Numbered from the stretch's first letter, positions 14,405-24,749 are shown. The stretch: 64,000 nt of DNA from Modestobacter roseus (GCF_007994135.1 NZ_VLKF01000001.1:3410001-3474000), one strand, 5' to 3'. Program-made: numbers and translations. Notes: generated by a model from the sequence alone, not told the origin.

Positions 14405-15412
14405 GTGTCCCGCCGCACCACCCTGCTCGCCGCACTCGCCGTCGGCGTCACCCTCGTCCCGCTGACCGCCTGCGGCAGTGAGGACGCCGCCGCCGAGAAC
14501 GCTGCCGCGGACGGCGCCGCCGCCGGGGCCTTCCCGGTCACGATCGACCACCTGTGGGGCAGCACGACGATCGAGGAGGAGCCCGAGCGGGTCGTCGTCC
14601 TCGGGGTCACCGACTCCGACCCGGTGCTCGCGCTGGGCACGGTCCCGGTCGCCGTCCAGCCGTACACCTTCTACAGCGAGACCGGCGTCGGCCCGTGGGC
14701 CGAGGAGTACCTGCAGGGGCAGGAGCTGGAGGTCATCCCGTCCACGGGCGAGGTCGACGTGGAGCAGGTGGCCGCCTACGACCCCGACCTGATCGTCGGC
14801 GTCTCGGCCGGTTTCGACGAGGCCGTGTACGAGCAGCTGTCGCAGATCGCCCCCACGCTGGTCCGCCCGGCGGGCACCCGCGCCTACGGCGTCCCGCGGG
14901 ACGACGCGACCCGGATGATCGCCCGGGCCCTCGGCAAGGAGGACGAGGCCGAGGAGCTCATCGCGGAGGCCGACGCCGCCGTCGCCGACGCGGTCGCCGA
15001 GAACCCGCAGTTCCAGGGCGCCACCGCCACCGTGCTGCTGCCGTTCAGCGGCGTCTACGGCGCCTACCTCCCCGCCGACGCCCGCGGCCAGTTCATGACC
15101 GAGCTCGGCTTCGAGGTGCCGGCCCCGATCCTGGCCGAGGACGACGGGGAGACCTTCTACGTGGAGCTGTCCCAGGAGCGGCTCGACCTCGCCGACGGCG
15201 ACGTGCTCGTCGTCCTCACCGACGAGGCCAGCCGGGCCGTGGTCGAGCAGGACGCCGTCCTGCAGCAGCTGCCGGTCGTGCAGGACGGCGGCCTGGTGCT
15301 GCCGGACCTGGACGTGCGCGGGGCGATGACCTACAACACCGTGCTCTCCGCCCCGTATGCGGTCGAGGAGCTCACCCCGCTGCTCCGGGACGCGCTCGCC
15401 GCCACCAGCTGA
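14405..15412 (+). CDS. Iron-siderophore ABC transporter substrate-binding lipoprotein
   Basis: A 335-residue lipoprotein with a twin-Arg-free signal peptide and lipobox L-T-A-C (lipidated C23). It has the periplasmic-binding fold of FepB/FhuD type: V-V-V-L-G-V-T-D-S-D near the start, D-P-D-L-I-V-G in the first lobe and a long linking helix around residues 160-190. It captures ferric siderophore at the membrane and passes it to a FecCD-type permease. No permease or ATPase is adjacent, so the transport partners are elsewhere. GTG start at 14405 with GAGGAG upstream; iron box in the promoter. Paralogue of the gene at 42239. Confidence 0.92.
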   Translation: MSRRTTLLAALAVGVTLVPLTACGSEDAAAENAAADGAAAGAFPVTIDHLWGSTTIEEEPERVVVLGVTDSDPVLALGTVPVAVQPYTFYSETGVGPWAEEYLQGQELEVIPSTGEVDVEQVAAYDPDLIVGVSAGFDEAVYEQLSQIAPTLVRPAGTRAYGVPRDDATRMIARALGKEDEAEELIAEADAAVADAVAENPQFQGATATVLLPFSGVYGAYLPADARGQFMTELGFEVPAPILAEDDGETFYVELSQERLDLADGDVLVVLTDEASRAVVEQDAVLQQLPVVQDGGLVLPDLDVRGAMTYNTVLSAPYAVEELTPLLRDALAATS

Positions 15413-15427
15413 CGAGACCGCGCCACC

Positions 15428-15480
15428 GTTGTGCACTGATCGTCGTTCGGCCCGCGGCAGACCGACGATCAGTGCACGAC
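15428..15480. repeat. Palindromic element P1 (GTGCAC family)
   Basis: Arms 15428-15445 and 15463-15480 (18 bases, one G-T wobble) enclose a 17-base loop. It lies between convergent genes and could terminate both. Its sequence, including the loop end CGGCAGACCGACG, matches element P2 at 18473-18527, so it belongs to a dispersed family. Confidence 0.85.
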
Positions 15481-15488
15481 GGGTGAGG

Positions 15489-16884
15489 TCAGCTGGCGGG
15501 CGACACCGAGCTCATGTTGAAGTCAGGCACCCGCAGCGTCGGCATCGCGGCCCGGGTGAACCAGTCGTTCCACTCCCGCGGCAGCGTCCGCTCGGTGACG
15601 CTGGCCTGGGTGGCCCGGGCGAGCAGGTCGACCGGCGACTCGTTGAACCGGAAGTTGTTCACCGCGCCGGTGACCTCCCCGTTCTCGACCAGGAAGACGC
15701 CGTCGCGGGTGAGCCCGGTGAGCAGCAGGGTCTGCGGGTCGACCTCCCGGATGTACCAGAGCGTGGTGAGCAGCAGCCCCCGCTCGGTGCCGGCGATCAT
15801 CTCCGCCTGCGTGGCGGTGGCGTTCGGGTCGGCCAGGATGAGGTTGTCGACGGCGGCGGTGGCCGGCGCGGTCTGCTTCAGCGCCCACGCCCGGGGCCGG
15901 ATCAGGTTGGTCAGCACGCCGTCGCGGATCCAGTCGACCGCCGGCGTCGCCATGCCGTTGTCGAAGACCGACGACGAGCCCGAGGAGCCGCCGACCACCT
16001 GGAACGGCGCCGACTCGAGGCCGGGGGCGAAGGGGTCGCTGCGCAGCGTCAGCGGCAGCTGCGCCAGCCGGTCACCGATCCGGTTGCCCCCGCCGGCCCG
16101 TGCGTAGACGTTGCGGCCCTCGTCGGCGTCCCGCGCCTCCATCGTCCAGTAGGCGTAGATCATCAGGTCGCTCACCGCCGACGGCGGCAGCAGCGTCTCG
16201 TACCGCCCGGCCGGGAGCTCGACCCGCCGCTGCGACCAGGCCATCTTCTGCTGCACCTCGGCGGCCAGCGCCGCGACCGAGACGTCGGCGAAGTCGCGGG
16301 TGCCGACGCCGGCCCACACCGACCGGCCGAAGTCGCGGTCCTTGCCGTTGAGCTCGACCCGCCCGGTCGGCTGGTCGTGCCGCAGCCGCAGCCCGGTCGA
16401 GCTGCCCAGGTAGGTGGTGGTCATCGCGTGCTCGGCGAAGCCGAACAGCAGCTCCTCGCGCCCCTGCGCCTCGGCGAACGCCTCGCCCAGCGCGGGGGCG
16501 AACTCGCCGAACACCCCGATCGAGGTCTCCGCCGGGGGCGCGTCCCAGTCGCCCGCGCCGGGGGCGCCGTGCCGTCTCCGGGGGCGACCAGCGGCATCGC
16601 GTCCTCGGCCGGGCCGGCGTCACGGGCGGCCTGCTCGCTCATCGCGACCAGCTCGGCGACGTCCGGGGTGCCGGTGCGGGCGACCGTGCCCACGGCCATC
16701 CCGGCGCCGCCGTCGACGAAGCTGATGACGACGACCTGACGGGACCGCATCGACCCGTTGGTGGTGAGGCTGTTGGAGGCCCAGCGCAGGTTGGCCTCCG
16801 AGCCCTCCACCACGTAGGTGACCTGCCCGTCGACGGTGGAGGCCGCCAGCGCCTGCTCGACGATCTCCTGAGGGGTGAGCTGGC

Positions 16885-16888
<4 letters not shown>
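15489..16888 (-). pseudogene. TldE/PmbA-type metalloprotease subunit, frameshifted as written
   Basis: Partner of TldD in the TldD/TldE zinc protease, which matures or degrades peptides. From the ATG at 16888 the frame runs sensibly to about 16565 (ending A-M-P-L-V-A-P-G-D-G-T-A). The next in-family sequence, P-G-A-G-D-W-D-A-P-P-A-E-T-S-I-G-V-F-G-E-F, is in another frame that continues to the stop at 15489. One extra base in the five-G run at 16560-16564 would restore an intact protein of about 466 residues. The homopolymer context makes a sequencing error likely, but a true lesion is possible. Its ATG overlaps the tldD stop (ATGA). Confidence 0.85.
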
Positions 16889-18396
<1,508 letters not shown>

Positions 18397-18472
18397 GGGT
18401 CCGTGTCTACCAGGCGGGCCCGACAGCGCACGACGGAGATCCTGAGCACGGCTACGGATCGCCTGGGCCCAC

Positions 18473-18527
18473 CGTTGTGCACTTCTCGTCGGTCCGCGGG
18501 CGGCAGACCGACGGAAAGTGCACAACG
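18473..18527. repeat. Palindromic element P2 (GTGCAC family)
   Basis: Imperfect inverted repeat: CGTTGTGCACTT, two mismatches, CGTCGGT on the left and the complement on the right, with a 13-base loop. It resembles P1 in both arms and loop. It sits between the divergent starts of tldD and the MBL hydrolase, so it is not simply a terminator; it may affect both promoters. Confidence 0.85.
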
Positions 18528-18591
18528 GCGTCGCCGGCCGGGACGGGATGGCCGCGCATCGCCGACGCTCCCGCCGGGTAGCCGACCGGGC

Positions 18592-19395
18592 ATGACCGCA
18601 CCGGCAGACGACGTCACGCTCACGTTCGGCGGCACCGCGACGACGCTGCTGCGACTGGGCCCGTTCACCCTGCTCACCGACCCGAACTTCCTGCACCGGG
18701 GGCAGCGGGCGCACCTGGGCTACGGGCTGCGCAGCAAGCGGCTGACCGACCCGGCCCTGGTGCCCGCCCTGCTGCCGGAGCTGGACGCCGTCCTGCTCAG
18801 CCACATGCACGGCGACCACTGGGACCGGGTCGCCACCCGGTCGCTGCCGAAGGAGACCCCGGTGGTCACCACCCCGGAGGCCGCCGGCTGCCTGGCGAAG
18901 CGGGGGTTCACCCAGACCTCCGACCTGCGCCCCTGGCAGACCCACGAGATCGGCGCCGGCGACGACGTCCTGCGGATCACCAGCGTGCCCGGGGTGCACG
19001 GGCCCGGCCCGCTCGCCCGGCTGCTGCCGGAGGTGATGGGCAGCGTGCTGGAGCTGGTCCGCGGCGGCCAGGTGACCTGGCGCGGCTACGTCACCGGCGA
19101 CACGCTGTACCGGCCGGCGCTGGGCGAGGTGCTGCAGCGGTGCGGGCCGCTGGACGTGCTGGTGCCCCACCTGGGCGGCACCAAGGTCTTCGGGGTCACG
19201 GTCACCATGGACGCCGGGCAGGGGGCCGACCTGGTCGAGCTGGTGGAGCCCCCGGTGACCGTGCCGGTGCACTACGACGACTACCCGGTGTTCCGCGACC
19301 CGCTGGGGAACTTCGTCGCCGAGGTCGCGGCCCGCCGGCTGCCCGGGGAGGTCCGCGTCGTCGGCCGCGGGCAGACGGTCTCGCTGCGCGCCTGA
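18592..19395 (+). CDS. MBL-fold metallo-hydrolase
   Basis: Metallo-beta-lactamase fold protein, 267 residues, of the UlaG/L-ascorbate lactonase-like branch. The metal motif is S-H-M-H-G-D-H-W-D (about residues 65-73), with a further H at P-G-V-H-G, a D in Y-V-T-G-D-T and H in V-P-V-H-Y-D-D-Y. Members hydrolyse lactones, phosphodiesters or other esters; the substrate is unknown. ATG at 18592 follows T-A-G-containing -10-like sequence, no strong ribosome site. It is transcribed away from tldD and ends five bases before the convergent TauE/SafE gene. Confidence 0.87.
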   Translation: MTAPADDVTLTFGGTATTLLRLGPFTLLTDPNFLHRGQRAHLGYGLRSKRLTDPALVPALLPELDAVLLSHMHGDHWDRVATRSLPKETPVVTTPEAAGCLAKRGFTQTSDLRPWQTHEIGAGDDVLRITSVPGVHGPGPLARLLPEVMGSVLELVRGGQVTWRGYVTGDTLYRPALGEVLQRCGPLDVLVPHLGGTKVFGVTVTMDAGQGADLVELVEPPVTVPVHYDDYPVFRDPLGNFVAEVAARRLPGEVRVVGRGQTVSLRA

Positions 19396-19398
19396 GGC

Positions 19399-20223
19399 TC
19401 AGCCCAGGAGCGGGCGCAGGTTCTCCGTCCAGACGTCCCAGCCGAGCCGGCCGATCAGTGCGGTGACGACGACCAGGAAGACCACCCGGATGAACCGGCT
19501 GCCGCGCGCGGTCGCCGTCCGGGCGCCCAGGTAGGCCCCGAGCACGTTGGCCGCGCCGAGGAGGAGCCCCAGGCCCCAGAGGACGGCGCCGTACGGCGCG
19601 AAGAAGAGCAGCGCGCCCAGGTTGGTGGCGACGTTGACGATCTTGGCCTTGGCGCTGGCGTTGAGGAAGTCGTAGCCCAGCAGCGAGACCAGGGCGAACA
19701 CCAGGAACGACCCGGTGCCCGGCCCGAGGATCCCGTCGTAGAAGCCGATCGCCGCGCCCGTCGCCGCGGCGACGCCGTGGTGGCGACGGCCGGTGTGGCG
19801 CAGGGCGGTCACCTCCCCGAGCGAGGGGCGCAGCACGGTGAACGCCGCGATCGCGACGAGCGCGACGACGATGACCGGCTTGAACACCGCGGCCGGCAGC
19901 GCGGCGGCCACCGAGGCACCGGCGAAGCTGCAGGCCAGCGCCACCCCGGCCATCGGGAGGGCGGTCCGCAGGTCGGGGCGCACCCGGCGCTGGTAGGTGA
20001 CGGCGCTCGTCGTGGTGCCGAAGATCGACGCCAGCTTGTTCGTCGCCAGCGCCTGGACCGGGCTCAGCCCCGGCACCAGCAGCAACGCGGGCAGCTGCAC
20101 GAGGCCGCCACCCCCGACGACGGCGTCGATCCACCCGGCCGTCAGCGCGGCGACCAGCACGAGCGCGAGCACCGCGGGGGTCAGCCCGTCGGGCAGCAGG
20201 TCGCCCGGGAACGCGTCCGTCAT
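19399..20223 (-). CDS. TauE/SafE family sulfite/organosulfonate exporter
   Basis: Integral membrane protein of 274 residues with about eight hydrophobic segments. The family signature is present twice in diverged form: G-W-I-D-A-V-V-G-G-G-G and later G-F-Y-D-G-I-L-G-P-G-T-G, plus L-A-T-N-K-L. TauE/SafE proteins move sulfite, sulfoacetate or similar anions across the membrane. ATG at 20223 chosen over an upstream in-frame Met at 20244 because it begins the conserved N-terminus. No sulfur genes are adjacent, so the substrate remains open. Confidence 0.9.
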   Translation of the reverse strand: MTDAFPGDLLPDGLTPAVLALVLVAALTAGWIDAVVGGGGLVQLPALLLVPGLSPVQALATNKLASIFGTTTSAVTYQRRVRPDLRTALPMAGVALACSFAGASVAAALPAAVFKPVIVVALVAIAAFTVLRPSLGEVTALRHTGRRHHGVAAATGAAIGFYDGILGPGTGSFLVFALVSLLGYDFLNASAKAKIVNVATNLGALLFFAPYGAVLWGLGLLLGAANVLGAYLGARTATARGSRFIRVVFLVVVTALIGRLGWDVWTENLRPLLG

Positions 20224-20441
20224 CGCGGGGAGTCTGTTCTCCACCCGCCCCGGCAGCCCGCGCCGACGCGCGAGAGATCGGCGACACCCGCCGACCAGCG
20301 ACTGCTCCGGCCGGCCCGTCGGTCCCCGGGATGACCCGTCGGGCTGCGCGGATCACCCCGGCGGCCGATGCCCGCTGACGCCGGCCGGCCCGACGCTGAT
20401 CGCGGTCACCGGGCGGTGTCCGACGAGACGCGGAGGTCGAC

Positions 20442-20891
20442 GTGAACAAGGTCCTGCTGGGTGTGGCCGGTGCGGTGCTCGCGATCGGCGCTGCCGTGGT
20501 CGGCGGCGTCGTCGTCGCGATGCCGGTGGGTGTGTCGGGACCGGGCGCGGTGCTCGCCGAGCTGCAGGGCCACACCGACACCGACAGCTTCGCCGACGCC
20601 GGTGACGCCCCCGACGGCTGGCTGCCCGGCTGGGTGAGCGGCAGTGACGTCGTCGTCGTGCGGCCGGGGGAGGCCGCCGGCGACGACAGCGGCGCCATCC
20701 GGGCCGACCTGGTGCTCGACCCGGGCACCGAGCTGCCGGCCGACTGCACGCCCGCGGACTCGATCAGCATGCCGTGGGACGGCGGCGGTTCCTGGCCCGA
20801 GCTGACCGATCAGCAGCGCTGCGGTGACTGGGTGGCCGTCCAGCTCGGGGACCACCTCTACCTCTGGGGCGAGACCTCCGCCGGGGTGTGA
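20442..20891 (+). CDS. Small exported or membrane-anchored hypothetical protein
   Basis: A 149-residue protein. Residues 3-30 form one strongly hydrophobic segment (signal anchor or uncleaved signal peptide). The rest is acidic, Trp-rich and has two cysteines (A-D-C-T-P, Q-R-C-G-D) that could form a disulfide outside the cell. GTG start with GGAGG eight bases upstream. I do not recognise the family. Downstream, palindrome P3 overlaps the gap to the convergent DUF559 gene and may terminate it. Confidence 0.65.
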   Translation: MNKVLLGVAGAVLAIGAAVVGGVVVAMPVGVSGPGAVLAELQGHTDTDSFADAGDAPDGWLPGWVSGSDVVVVRPGEAAGDDSGAIRADLVLDPGTELPADCTPADSISMPWDGGGSWPELTDQQRCGDWVAVQLGDHLYLWGETSAGV

Positions 20892-20901
20892 CCAGCGTTC
20901 A

Positions 20902-20957
20902 GCACTGTGCGCTGGGTGCCCGTTCCGGCCACCGAGTGGGCAGTCAGTGCACAGTGC
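20902..20957. repeat. Palindromic element P3 at the 3' side of the DUF559 gene
   Basis: Outer arms GCACTGTGC / GCACAGTGC (20902-20910 and 20949-20957) plus inner matches (CTG, TGCCC / GGGCA, CAG). It overlaps the last codons of the DUF559 gene. It is similar across its length to P4 (21941-21998) at the other end of the gene. Confidence 0.85.
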
Positions 20958-21861
20958 TCGCGGCTCGGGCGCGGTACACCGCAGCGATCTCCGCCTGGCA
21001 CGCCGCGGGTTCACGGGTGAGCCGGGCGCAGCTGAAGCGCAGCACCAGCCAGCCACGGGCAGCGAGCGCCGCATCGCGCCGCAGGTCGCGTTCCCGGGCC
21101 TCCCGGCTGCCGTGGAATGCCGCACCGTCCAGCTCCACGGCCAGCAGCAGGTCCGGCCAGCAGGCGTCGAGGAACGCCACGCCGTAGGGGAGTCGCACGC
21201 GGTACTGCTGCCGGCACGGGGGCAGTCCGGGGACGTCCAGGACGTGCCGCATGCCCCAGATCTCCAACTCGCTCTGCGACCCGCCGTCCACCAGGGCCAG
21301 TAGGGCGGCCAGGGCCGCGCGACCGGGCAGCTCCGGACGCCGGGCCAGTTCGCGCCGGATGGCCGGCACGCCGGCCCGGCGGGTGCGGACCGCCGTGATG
21401 ACCGCCGCCCGGGCGACGCCCGGGAAGCGGAGTGACCGTCGTCCGCCGTGCGCCTGCCCCCAGGCGTCCACCAGCGTCCGGGCCGGCCGGGTCACCGTCA
21501 GGCCGTCGACCCGGGTGCCGGACAGCTCGGTCACCCGGTGGACGGTCAGCTGCCGGGCCCGGGCCGGTGCCCGGCGCCGGGCGTCGATGGAGACGTGCAC
21601 ACGGTCGGCCTCGGGCGCCAGCTGCCAGGTGGACAGCGCGGTGTGGTGGCTCAGCACGCCCCCGGTCGACAGGACGGCGGCGACCGCCCGGGTGCGCCAC
21701 CGATCGGCGCACTCCGGCAGGACGACGACGTGCGGCAGCGGGCGGATCAGTCGCCCTTGGGCAACCCACCGCGACACGCTCGTCGAGCTGGTCCGGCCCA
21801 CGAGGTCGTCGATGCGGCGGACGCCGTCCGTGCCCATCACGCCGCGCAGGTCGACCGCCAC
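20944..21861 (-). CDS. AbiEi-like N-terminal / DUF559 endonuclease-domain protein
   Basis: A 305-residue protein of the type often named type IV toxin-antitoxin AbiEi-family or DUF559 protein. The N-terminal part has a winged-helix-like beginning (G-R-L-I-R-P-L-P-H-V-V-V-L-P) and an S-H-H-T-A-L element. The C-terminal part is a Vsr-like PD-(D/E)XK nuclease fold: S-Q-S-E-L-E, F-L-D-A-C-W-P-D-L-L-L-A-V-E-L-D-G, H, then a basic E-R-D-L-R-R-D and W-L-V-L-R-F. No toxin gene is adjacent. These genes are multicopy and of unknown role in actinobacteria. Here the gene is bracketed by two related palindromes. Confidence 0.82.
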   Translation of the reverse strand: MAVDLRGVMGTDGVRRIDDLVGRTSSTSVSRWVAQGRLIRPLPHVVVLPECADRWRTRAVAAVLSTGGVLSHHTALSTWQLAPEADRVHVSIDARRRAPARARQLTVHRVTELSGTRVDGLTVTRPARTLVDAWGQAHGGRRSLRFPGVARAAVITAVRTRRAGVPAIRRELARRPELPGRAALAALLALVDGGSQSELEIWGMRHVLDVPGLPPCRQQYRVRLPYGVAFLDACWPDLLLAVELDGAAFHGSREARERDLRRDAALAARGWLVLRFSCARLTREPAACQAEIAAVYRARAASTVH

Positions 21862-21940
21862 ACCCCGGAGCCTGCCGACCGGGCCGCCCGGTCAGGAGGC
21901 CGCGAGCGGATCTGTGGACAGCCCACCGCACGCCCCGCGA

Positions 21941-21998
21941 GGCACTGTGCGGCTGGTGCCCAGATCACCGCCGAACTGGGCACTCAGCGCACAGTGCC
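21941..21998. repeat. Palindromic element P4 at the 5' side of the DUF559 gene
   Basis: Outer arms GGCACTGTGC / GCACAGTGCC (10 bases, perfect) and inner arms GTGCCCAG / CTGGGCAC. It shares the outer arms and the TGGGCA-n-TCAG-n-GCACAGTGC half with P3. It lies about 80 bp upstream of the DUF559 start, just after the end of the deaminase gene. Confidence 0.87.
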
Positions 21999-22014
21999 AG
22001 GCCGCGGGGGCGTC

Positions 22015-23307
22015 TCAGCGGCCGGCGAGCCGCATCGCCCGGGTCTGCACGTCGGCGCGCAGCTCCGCCTCGTCGACGGTGGTCGACACCCCGTCACGGA
22101 CGACCTGCCGCCCGGCGACCCAGGTGTCCCGCACGTGCCGCGAACCGACCGACCACACCAGGTGGGTGAGCAGGTCGGTGGGCTCGCCGACCGGGACGAA
22201 CGCGATGTCCTCGCTGTCCACGTGCACCAGGTCCGCCCGCCGCCCGGCGGTGAGCTGCCCCAGGTCCTCGCGGTCGATCGCCGCGGCCGCGGCCCCGGTG
22301 GCCAGCCAGAACGCCTCCGGCGCGGTCAGCGCGGTGGCGTCCCGCTCGCGCAGCCGGGCCAGCTGGGCGGCCAGCCGCAGGTCCTCGAACAGGTCGAGGT
22401 TGTCGTTGGACGCCGGCCCGTCGGTGCCCATGCCGACCCGGATGCCCAGGTCGAGCATGTCCCGCAGCCGGGCGGTGCCGCTGGCCAGCTTGGTGTTGCT
22501 GCCCGGGCAGTGGGCGACGGCGACGTCGTACTCGCGCCACAGCTCCAGGTCGCCGTCGTCCATGTGCACGCAGTGGTTCGCCAGCACCCGGCCGCCGAGC
22601 ACGTCGTGCGCGGCCAGCAGCTGCGGCACGCTCTGCCCGTGCTGGGCGAGCAGCTCGTTCCCCTCGGTCGCGGTCTCCGCGACGTGGGTGGTCAGCAGCA
22701 TCCCGTGCTCGCGGGCCACCTCGGCGGCCTGGGTGAGCACCGGCAGCGGCACGGTGTAGGCCGCGTGCGGGCCGATGCCCCACTCGACCTGGTCGTCGCC
22801 GGTGCCGCCGGACGCCGCCGCAGCGGCCAGCTGCTCGTCGAAGCTGCCGAACCCGGGCAGGCCCAGCAGCGGGTGGGTGATCACGCCGCGCGCGCCGGTG
22901 CGCCGCACCGCGGCGGCCATCCGGTCGGGGTGGAAGTACATCTCCACGCTGGTGGTCACGCCGTGGCGCAGCATCTCCGCCGACGCCGCGGTCATCGCCA
23001 CCTCGACGTCCTCGGGCGTCAGCCGGGCCTCCCGCGGCCACATGACCTCGTTCAGCCACCGGTCCAGCGGCAGCCCCTCGCCCTGGCCGCGGAACAGCAG
23101 CATCGGCGCGTGCGAGTGGGTGTTGACCATGCCGGGGGTGAGCACCCCGGGCAGGGCGGTGACCTCGGCGTCCGGGGCCTCCGGGGCGTCGGCCGCCCGG
23201 CCGACCCAGCGGATGACGCCGTCCTCGACGTCCAGCACGGCGTCGGGGACCACGGTGCCGGTCCGGTCCCCGACGACGACGGCCCGGGCGGTGAAGCGCT
23301 GCAGCAT
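22015..23307 (-). CDS. MtaD-type amidohydrolase (5-methylthioadenosine/S-adenosylhomocysteine deaminase family)
   Basis: Metal-dependent deaminase of the TRZ/ATZ family, 430 residues. Metal ligands: H-S-H in M-V-N-T-H-S-H-A-P (about residue 62), H in T-T-H-V-A-E-T, H in A-N-H-C-V-H and D in G-T-D-G-P-A-S-N-D-N. Members deaminate MTA, SAH, adenosine, guanine derivatives or 8-oxoguanine; the exact substrate cannot be assigned. Start ATG at 23307. It is divergent from dedA with 72 bp between starts. Confidence 0.88.
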   Translation of the reverse strand: MLQRFTARAVVVGDRTGTVVPDAVLDVEDGVIRWVGRAADAPEAPDAEVTALPGVLTPGMVNTHSHAPMLLFRGQGEGLPLDRWLNEVMWPREARLTPEDVEVAMTAASAEMLRHGVTTSVEMYFHPDRMAAAVRRTGARGVITHPLLGLPGFGSFDEQLAAAAASGGTGDDQVEWGIGPHAAYTVPLPVLTQAAEVAREHGMLLTTHVAETATEGNELLAQHGQSVPQLLAAHDVLGGRVLANHCVHMDDGDLELWREYDVAVAHCPGSNTKLASGTARLRDMLDLGIRVGMGTDGPASNDNLDLFEDLRLAAQLARLRERDATALTAPEAFWLATGAAAAAIDREDLGQLTAGRRADLVHVDSEDIAFVPVGEPTDLLTHLVWSVGSRHVRDTWVAGRQVVRDGVSTTVDEAELRADVQTRAMRLAGR

Positions 23308-23367
23308 GAGAGCTGAACCTAGTGCCGCCGGCCCTCGCGGGCAGAGCGACGACACAGCGAGCCCGGA

Positions 23368-23380
23368 TACCGTGACGCCA
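23368..23380 (+). promoter_or_regulatory. -10 element giving a leaderless dedA transcript
   Basis: TACCGT (TAnnnT) at 23368-23373 ends six bases before the ATG at 23380, the spacing of leaderless actinobacterial promoters; there is no ribosome-binding sequence between them. Confidence 0.5.
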
Positions 23381-24072
23381 TGCTGCCTCTCGCCGCGGCC
23401 GCCTCGGACGAGGGCGGCATCACCGGCTTCCTGCTCGACCTCATCGACTCCCTCGGCGCGGTGGGGGTCGGCCTGACCATCTTCATCGAGACGGTGATCC
23501 CGCCGATCCCCAGCGAGGCGGTGCTCGGCGCCGCGGGGGTGCTGATCAACGACGGCCGGATGTCGATCGTCCCGGTGATCATCTGGGCGACGATCGGGTC
23601 GGTGCTCGGTGCCACGATGCTCTACTGGGTCGGGCGGCTGCTCGGCCCGCGCCGGTCGCACGCCTTCCTCGACCGGTTGCCGCTGGTGGAGACCTCCGAC
23701 GTCGACCGCTCGTTCGAGTGGTTCGCCCGGCACGGGCGAGGGGCGGTCTTCTTCGGCCGGATGGTGCCGATCGTGCGCAGCTTCGTCTCCGTCCCCGCGG
23801 GCGTGGTGAAGATGCCGTTCTGGCAGTTCCTGCTGTTCACCGCCGGCGGCAGCCTGCTGTGGAACTGCCTGCTGATCGGGCTGGGCGTCGCGGCCGGCGA
23901 CTTCGTGCAGGCCAACCTGCACTACCTGGACTACGCGGTCGTCGCCGTCGTGGTCGTCGCCGTGGCCTGGTTCGTCTACAAGAAGGCGACCGGGCAGTAC
24001 CGCCGGCCGCCGGACGCCGGGGAGAACCTGCCGATCGAGCACCAGGAGGCCGAGCGCGGGGAGCAGGCATGA
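23380..24072 (+). CDS. DedA family membrane protein
   Basis: A 230-residue polytopic protein of the DedA/SNARE-associated (VTT) family, proposed polyprenyl- or phospholipid flippases and important for envelope homeostasis. Signature features: E-T-V-I-P-P-I-P-S-E near residues 36-45, F-F-G-R-M-V-P-I-V-R-S-F-V-S-V-P-A-G in the middle, and a C-terminal V-V-A-V-V-V-V-A-V-A-W-F segment. The E/R pair in the re-entrant loops is conserved. Its stop overlaps the ATG of the HAD gene (ATGA), so it leads a three-gene operon. Confidence 0.93.
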   Translation: MLPLAAAASDEGGITGFLLDLIDSLGAVGVGLTIFIETVIPPIPSEAVLGAAGVLINDGRMSIVPVIIWATIGSVLGATMLYWVGRLLGPRRSHAFLDRLPLVETSDVDRSFEWFARHGRGAVFFGRMVPIVRSFVSVPAGVVKMPFWQFLLFTAGGSLLWNCLLIGLGVAAGDFVQANLHYLDYAVVAVVVVAVAWFVYKKATGQYRRPPDAGENLPIEHQEAERGEQA

Positions 24073-24749
24073 CCTCCGGCGGTCGCACCCGGCCCGACGT
24101 CGTCGCCTTCGACGTCAACGAGACGCTGCTGGACCTCGCGCCGGTGCAGGCGGCCATGGTCGAGCGCGGTCAGCCCGGCCACCTGCTGGCCACGGTCTTC
24201 TCCCGCACGCTGGTCACCGGGTTCGCCGCCGCGACCGTGGGCACCTGGTGCCGGTTCCGCGACGCGTTCGAGGCATCGCTGGCGCAGGTGACCGGGCTGC
24301 CGGCCGCCGAGTGCTCGGCGGTCGCCGACGCGTTCATGGAGCTGTCGCCGCACCCGGACGTCGAGCCCGCGCTGCGCCGCCTCGCCGAGGGCGGGGTGCG
24401 GGCGGTCACCCTGAGCCACGGGTCCCCCGGCGTCGCCGAGGCCGGGCTCTCCCGCGGCGGGGTGACGCCGCTGGTCGAGCGGACGCTCAGCACCGAGTCG
24501 ATCCGGGCGTGGAAGCCGAACCGGGAGGCCTACCTGTGGGCCGCCGGCGTCTGCGACGTGGCCCCGGAGCGGATGGCGCTGGTGGCGGCCCACTCCTGGG
24601 ACGTGCTGGGCGCCGGGCGGGCCGGGTTGACCACCGGCTGGGTCGCGCGCACCGAGCAGGAGCCCGCCGCGGTGTTCGCCCCGCCGCACGTGCAGGGCCG
24701 CTCGCTGCCCGAGGTGGTCGACGCCCTGCTCGCCCTGCCCGCGGCGTGA
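24069..24749 (+). CDS. Haloacid dehalogenase type II-like hydrolase
   Basis: HAD-superfamily enzyme, 226 residues. Nucleophile D in V-A-F-D-V-N-E-T-L (about residue 15), motif II S in T-L-S-H-G-S-P, motif III K in I-R-A-W-K-P-N-R-E and an acidic/neutral motif IV V-A-A-H-S-W-D-V-L-G-A. This arrangement is that of 2-haloacid dehalogenases, which release halide from short haloacids with D-type nucleophile chemistry. The true substrate may differ. Translationally coupled at both ends: ATGA with dedA, GTGA with the next hydrolase. Confidence 0.87.
   Translation: MTSGGRTRPDVVAFDVNETLLDLAPVQAAMVERGQPGHLLATVFSRTLVTGFAAATVGTWCRFRDAFEASLAQVTGLPAAECSAVADAFMELSPHPDVEPALRRLAEGGVRAVTLSHGSPGVAEAGLSRGGVTPLVERTLSTESIRAWKPNREAYLWAAGVCDVAPERMALVAAHSWDVLGAGRAGLTTGWVARTEQEPAAVFAPPHVQGRSLPEVVDALLALPAA

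Noticed and set aside
14369-15436. Minus-strand frame of 355 codons over the siderophore-binding gene
   Set aside because: Gly/Arg/Val-rich antisense shadow; the plus strand has lipobox, iron box and fold motifs.
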